From: Winogradskyella sp. J14-2
GTDB lineage: Bacteria > Bacteroidota > Bacteroidia > Flavobacteriales > Flavobacteriaceae
NCBI RefSeq assembly: GCF_001971725.1
Contig: NZ_CP019388.1
Location: 2,232,001 to 2,296,000, forward strand
Direction of reading: 5' to 3'
Length of the DNA stretch: 64,000 nucleotides
The notes beneath the pieces are model-generated. The model worked only from the letters and a program-made list of their open reading frames with translations, did not search any database and was not told the DNA's origin. Shown here piece by piece: positions 62,885 to 64,000 of the stretch. Position numbers and translations under genes: made by a program. Each line of letters starts with the position of its first letter. The first letter of the stretch is position 1.

Positions 62885-63451
62885 ATGATAATGGAAAATT
62901 TAGAAAAAAAGACCGTTGCAATTTTAGCAACCGATGGCTTTGAAGAAAGTGAATTAAAAGAACCTAAAAAAGCGTTGGAAGAGGCAGGATCAGATGTGCA
63001 TATTGTATCTTTAAAAACTGGCGAAATCAAAGGTTGGGATAACGGAAATTGGAGTAATGCTTACAAAGTAGATAAAACTCTAGACGAAGTATCGCAGAGT
63101 AATTATAATGCTTTAATGCTGCCAGGAGGCGTCATTAATCCTGATATTTTAAGACGAAATGATAAGGCTGTAGGCTTTGTAAAATCGTTTTTTGAAAATA
63201 AGAAACCTGTTGCAGCAATTTGTCATGCACCATGGTTGTTAGCTGAAGCAGATGTTTTAAAAGGACGAAAAGTGACATCGTACAATTCTATCAAAACCGA
63301 TATTGAAAATGCAGGAGCGCACTGGTTAGATGAAGAAGTTGTTGTAGACGAAGGTTTAATAACAAGTCGTTCACCTGAAGATTTACCAGCATTTAATGCT
63401 AAGTTAGTAGAAGAAGTCTATGAAGGTAAGCACGAAATGCAAACCGCATAA
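62885..63451 (+). CDS. PfpI/DJ-1 family protein (type 1 glutamine amidotransferase-like)
   Basis: 188 residues. The fold has KTVAILATDGFEESEL at the start and the nucleophile-elbow cysteine in AAICHAPWLLAEADV (about residue 119), followed by RKVTSYNSIKTDIENAGAHW. Relatives are stress proteins, glyoxalases, deglycases or proteases, and the exact reaction here is open. The start could be either of two ATGs two codons apart (MIMENLEKK). It stands alone between ygiQ and polA. Confidence 0.92.
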   Translation: MIMENLEKKTVAILATDGFEESELKEPKKALEEAGSDVHIVSLKTGEIKGWDNGNWSNAYKVDKTLDEVSQSNYNALMLPGGVINPDILRRNDKAVGFVKSFFENKKPVAAICHAPWLLAEADVLKGRKVTSYNSIKTDIENAGAHWLDEEVVVDEGLITSRSPEDLPAFNAKLVEEVYEGKHEMQTA

Positions 63452-63472
63452 TAGATATAATATCTTAAAATG

Positions 63473-63501
63473 AAAAAGCAGGATTAAATCCTGCTTTTTT
63501 T
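63473..63501. terminator. Bidirectional terminator between the PfpI gene and polA
   Basis: AAAAAGCAGGAT (63473-63484) and ATCCTGCTTTTT (63488-63499) form a perfect 12-bp stem with a three-base loop and T or A tracts on both sides. Confidence 0.9.
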
Positions 63502-63505
63502 ATGT

Positions 63506-64000
63506 CTAATGCGCTTCTAACCAGTTGTCGCCAAGACCAATTTCAACATCTAAAGGCACTGAAAGCTTAAACGCATTTTCCATTTCTGTTTTAATCAATT
63601 TTGAAACCTCATCTAGTTCTGGTTTGTAAACATCAAATACCAATTCATCATGTACTTGTAGTAGCATTTTGGTTTTGTAATCACCAGCTTCTAACTTCTC
63701 GTAAATGTTTATCATCGCCAGTTTAATGATGTCGGCAGCGCTACCTTGAATAGGTGCATTTACTGCATTTCGTTCTGCTGCGCCACGAACAACTGCGTTT
63801 CTAGAATTAATATCTTTTAAATATCTGCGTCTACCTAAAACCGTTTGTACATAACCATGATCGCGAGCAAAATCTACTTGTTTGCTGATGTAGTTTTTCA
63901 GTTTTGGATAGGTTTCATAATACGTATCGATTAGTTCTTTAGCTTCGCTACGTGATAAATCGGTTTGATTGCTTAAACCGAATGCAGAAACACCATAAAT
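63506..64000 (-). CDS. polA: DNA polymerase I, C-terminal part (runs off the window)
   Basis: The frame is open from base 64000 to the stop at 63506 (164 residues). The polymerase-domain sequence IYGVSAFGLSNQTDLSRSEA, GYVQTVLGRRRYLKDINSRN, the O-helix-adjacent AERNAVNAPIQGSAADIIK and the metal-binding motif VHDELVF place it as family A polymerase, C-terminal end. It ends GDNWLEAH. The N-terminal part and any exonuclease domain lie beyond the window. Confidence 0.97.
   Translation of the reverse strand: MYGVSAFGLSNQTDLSRSEAKELIDTYYETYPKLKNYISKQVDFARDHGYVQTVLGRRRYLKDINSRNAVVRGAAERNAVNAPIQGSAADIIKLAMINIYEKLEAGDYKTKMLLQVHDELVFDVYKPELDEVSKLIKTEMENAFKLSVPLDVEIGLGDNWLEAH

Noticed and set aside
1-64000. 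tRNA, rRNA, CRISPR arrays, prophage or insertion-sequence transposase genes
   Set aside because: None was recognised by eye in any gap or frame; a dedicated RNA or repeat search could still find a short RNA.

Overview
The window is low-GC chromosomal DNA from a member of the Bacteroidota, almost certainly family Flavobacteriaceae. The evidence is the gldD/gldE gliding-motility pair, a type IX secretion C-terminal sorting domain, SusC-type and GLPGLI/TonB receptor genes, DUF4270 and DUF5686 proteins, promoters of the Bacteroidetes type (-33 TTTG, -7 TAnnTTTG), and short flavobacterial palindromic repeats between genes. No rRNA, tRNA, CRISPR array, transposase or integrase gene was seen. Genus cannot be fixed from the sequence alone.

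Layout. 1-3.4 kb: the 5' end of a SusC-type receptor, then a three-gene operon joining an arylsulfotransferase-like protein, a 47-residue membrane protein and a membrane-anchored sulfotransferase. 3.4-10.2 kb: a minus-strand operon (short GT5 synthase, DUF4270 lipoprotein, glmS) diverging from panC-panD-LPG-synthase-like. 10.2-14.2 kb: two tandem esterase-fold paralogues whose nucleophile serine is replaced by aspartate, then radA. 14.3-18.9 kb: ileS, a DksA-like protein and lspA. 18.9-26.1 kb: an accessory block (TPR sensor kinase, LytTR response regulator, a large T9SS-exported protein and a small secreted protein) bounded by 48-bp direct repeats. 26.1-29.1 kb: a minus-strand rimB-rimK-aspartoacylase-MTHFS group. 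29.2-37.1 kb: uvrC, a patatin-like outer-membrane lipase, then a minus-strand group of a small secreted protein, a GLPGLI protein and a TonB-dependent barrel. 37.6-45.0 kb: homogentisate dioxygenase, HPPD, DUF3108, tryptophan dioxygenase, an M23 peptidase and pgi. 45.2-47.8 kb: a TonB receptor. 47.9-53.6 kb: gldD, gldE, ssb and mutY (minus), diverging from HU, a tiny basic ribosomal-type protein and RNase G. 53.7-59.6 kb: a DUF5686-like barrel and the translation genes frr, pyrH, tsf, rpsB, rpsI and rplM. 59.7-64 kb: Sua5/TsaC, a YgiQ radical SAM protein, a PfpI/DJ-1 protein and the 3' end of polA.

The most interesting signal is the accessory block at 18.9-26.1 kb. Its flanking repeats fall exactly on the last codons of lspA (plus strand) and of the MTHFS gene (minus strand). 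Read on the minus strand, both copies encode a plausible MTHFS C-terminus ending in a stop codon. This is what would be left if a segment carrying a two-component system and its secreted target had inserted at a tail-to-tail overlap of lspA and MTHFS. Paired 21-bp-spaced direct repeats of one motif lie upstream of both the kinase gene and the T9SS gene, which suggests a self-contained regulon. A second notable signal is a dispersed repeat inserted in frame in the Sua5 gene.
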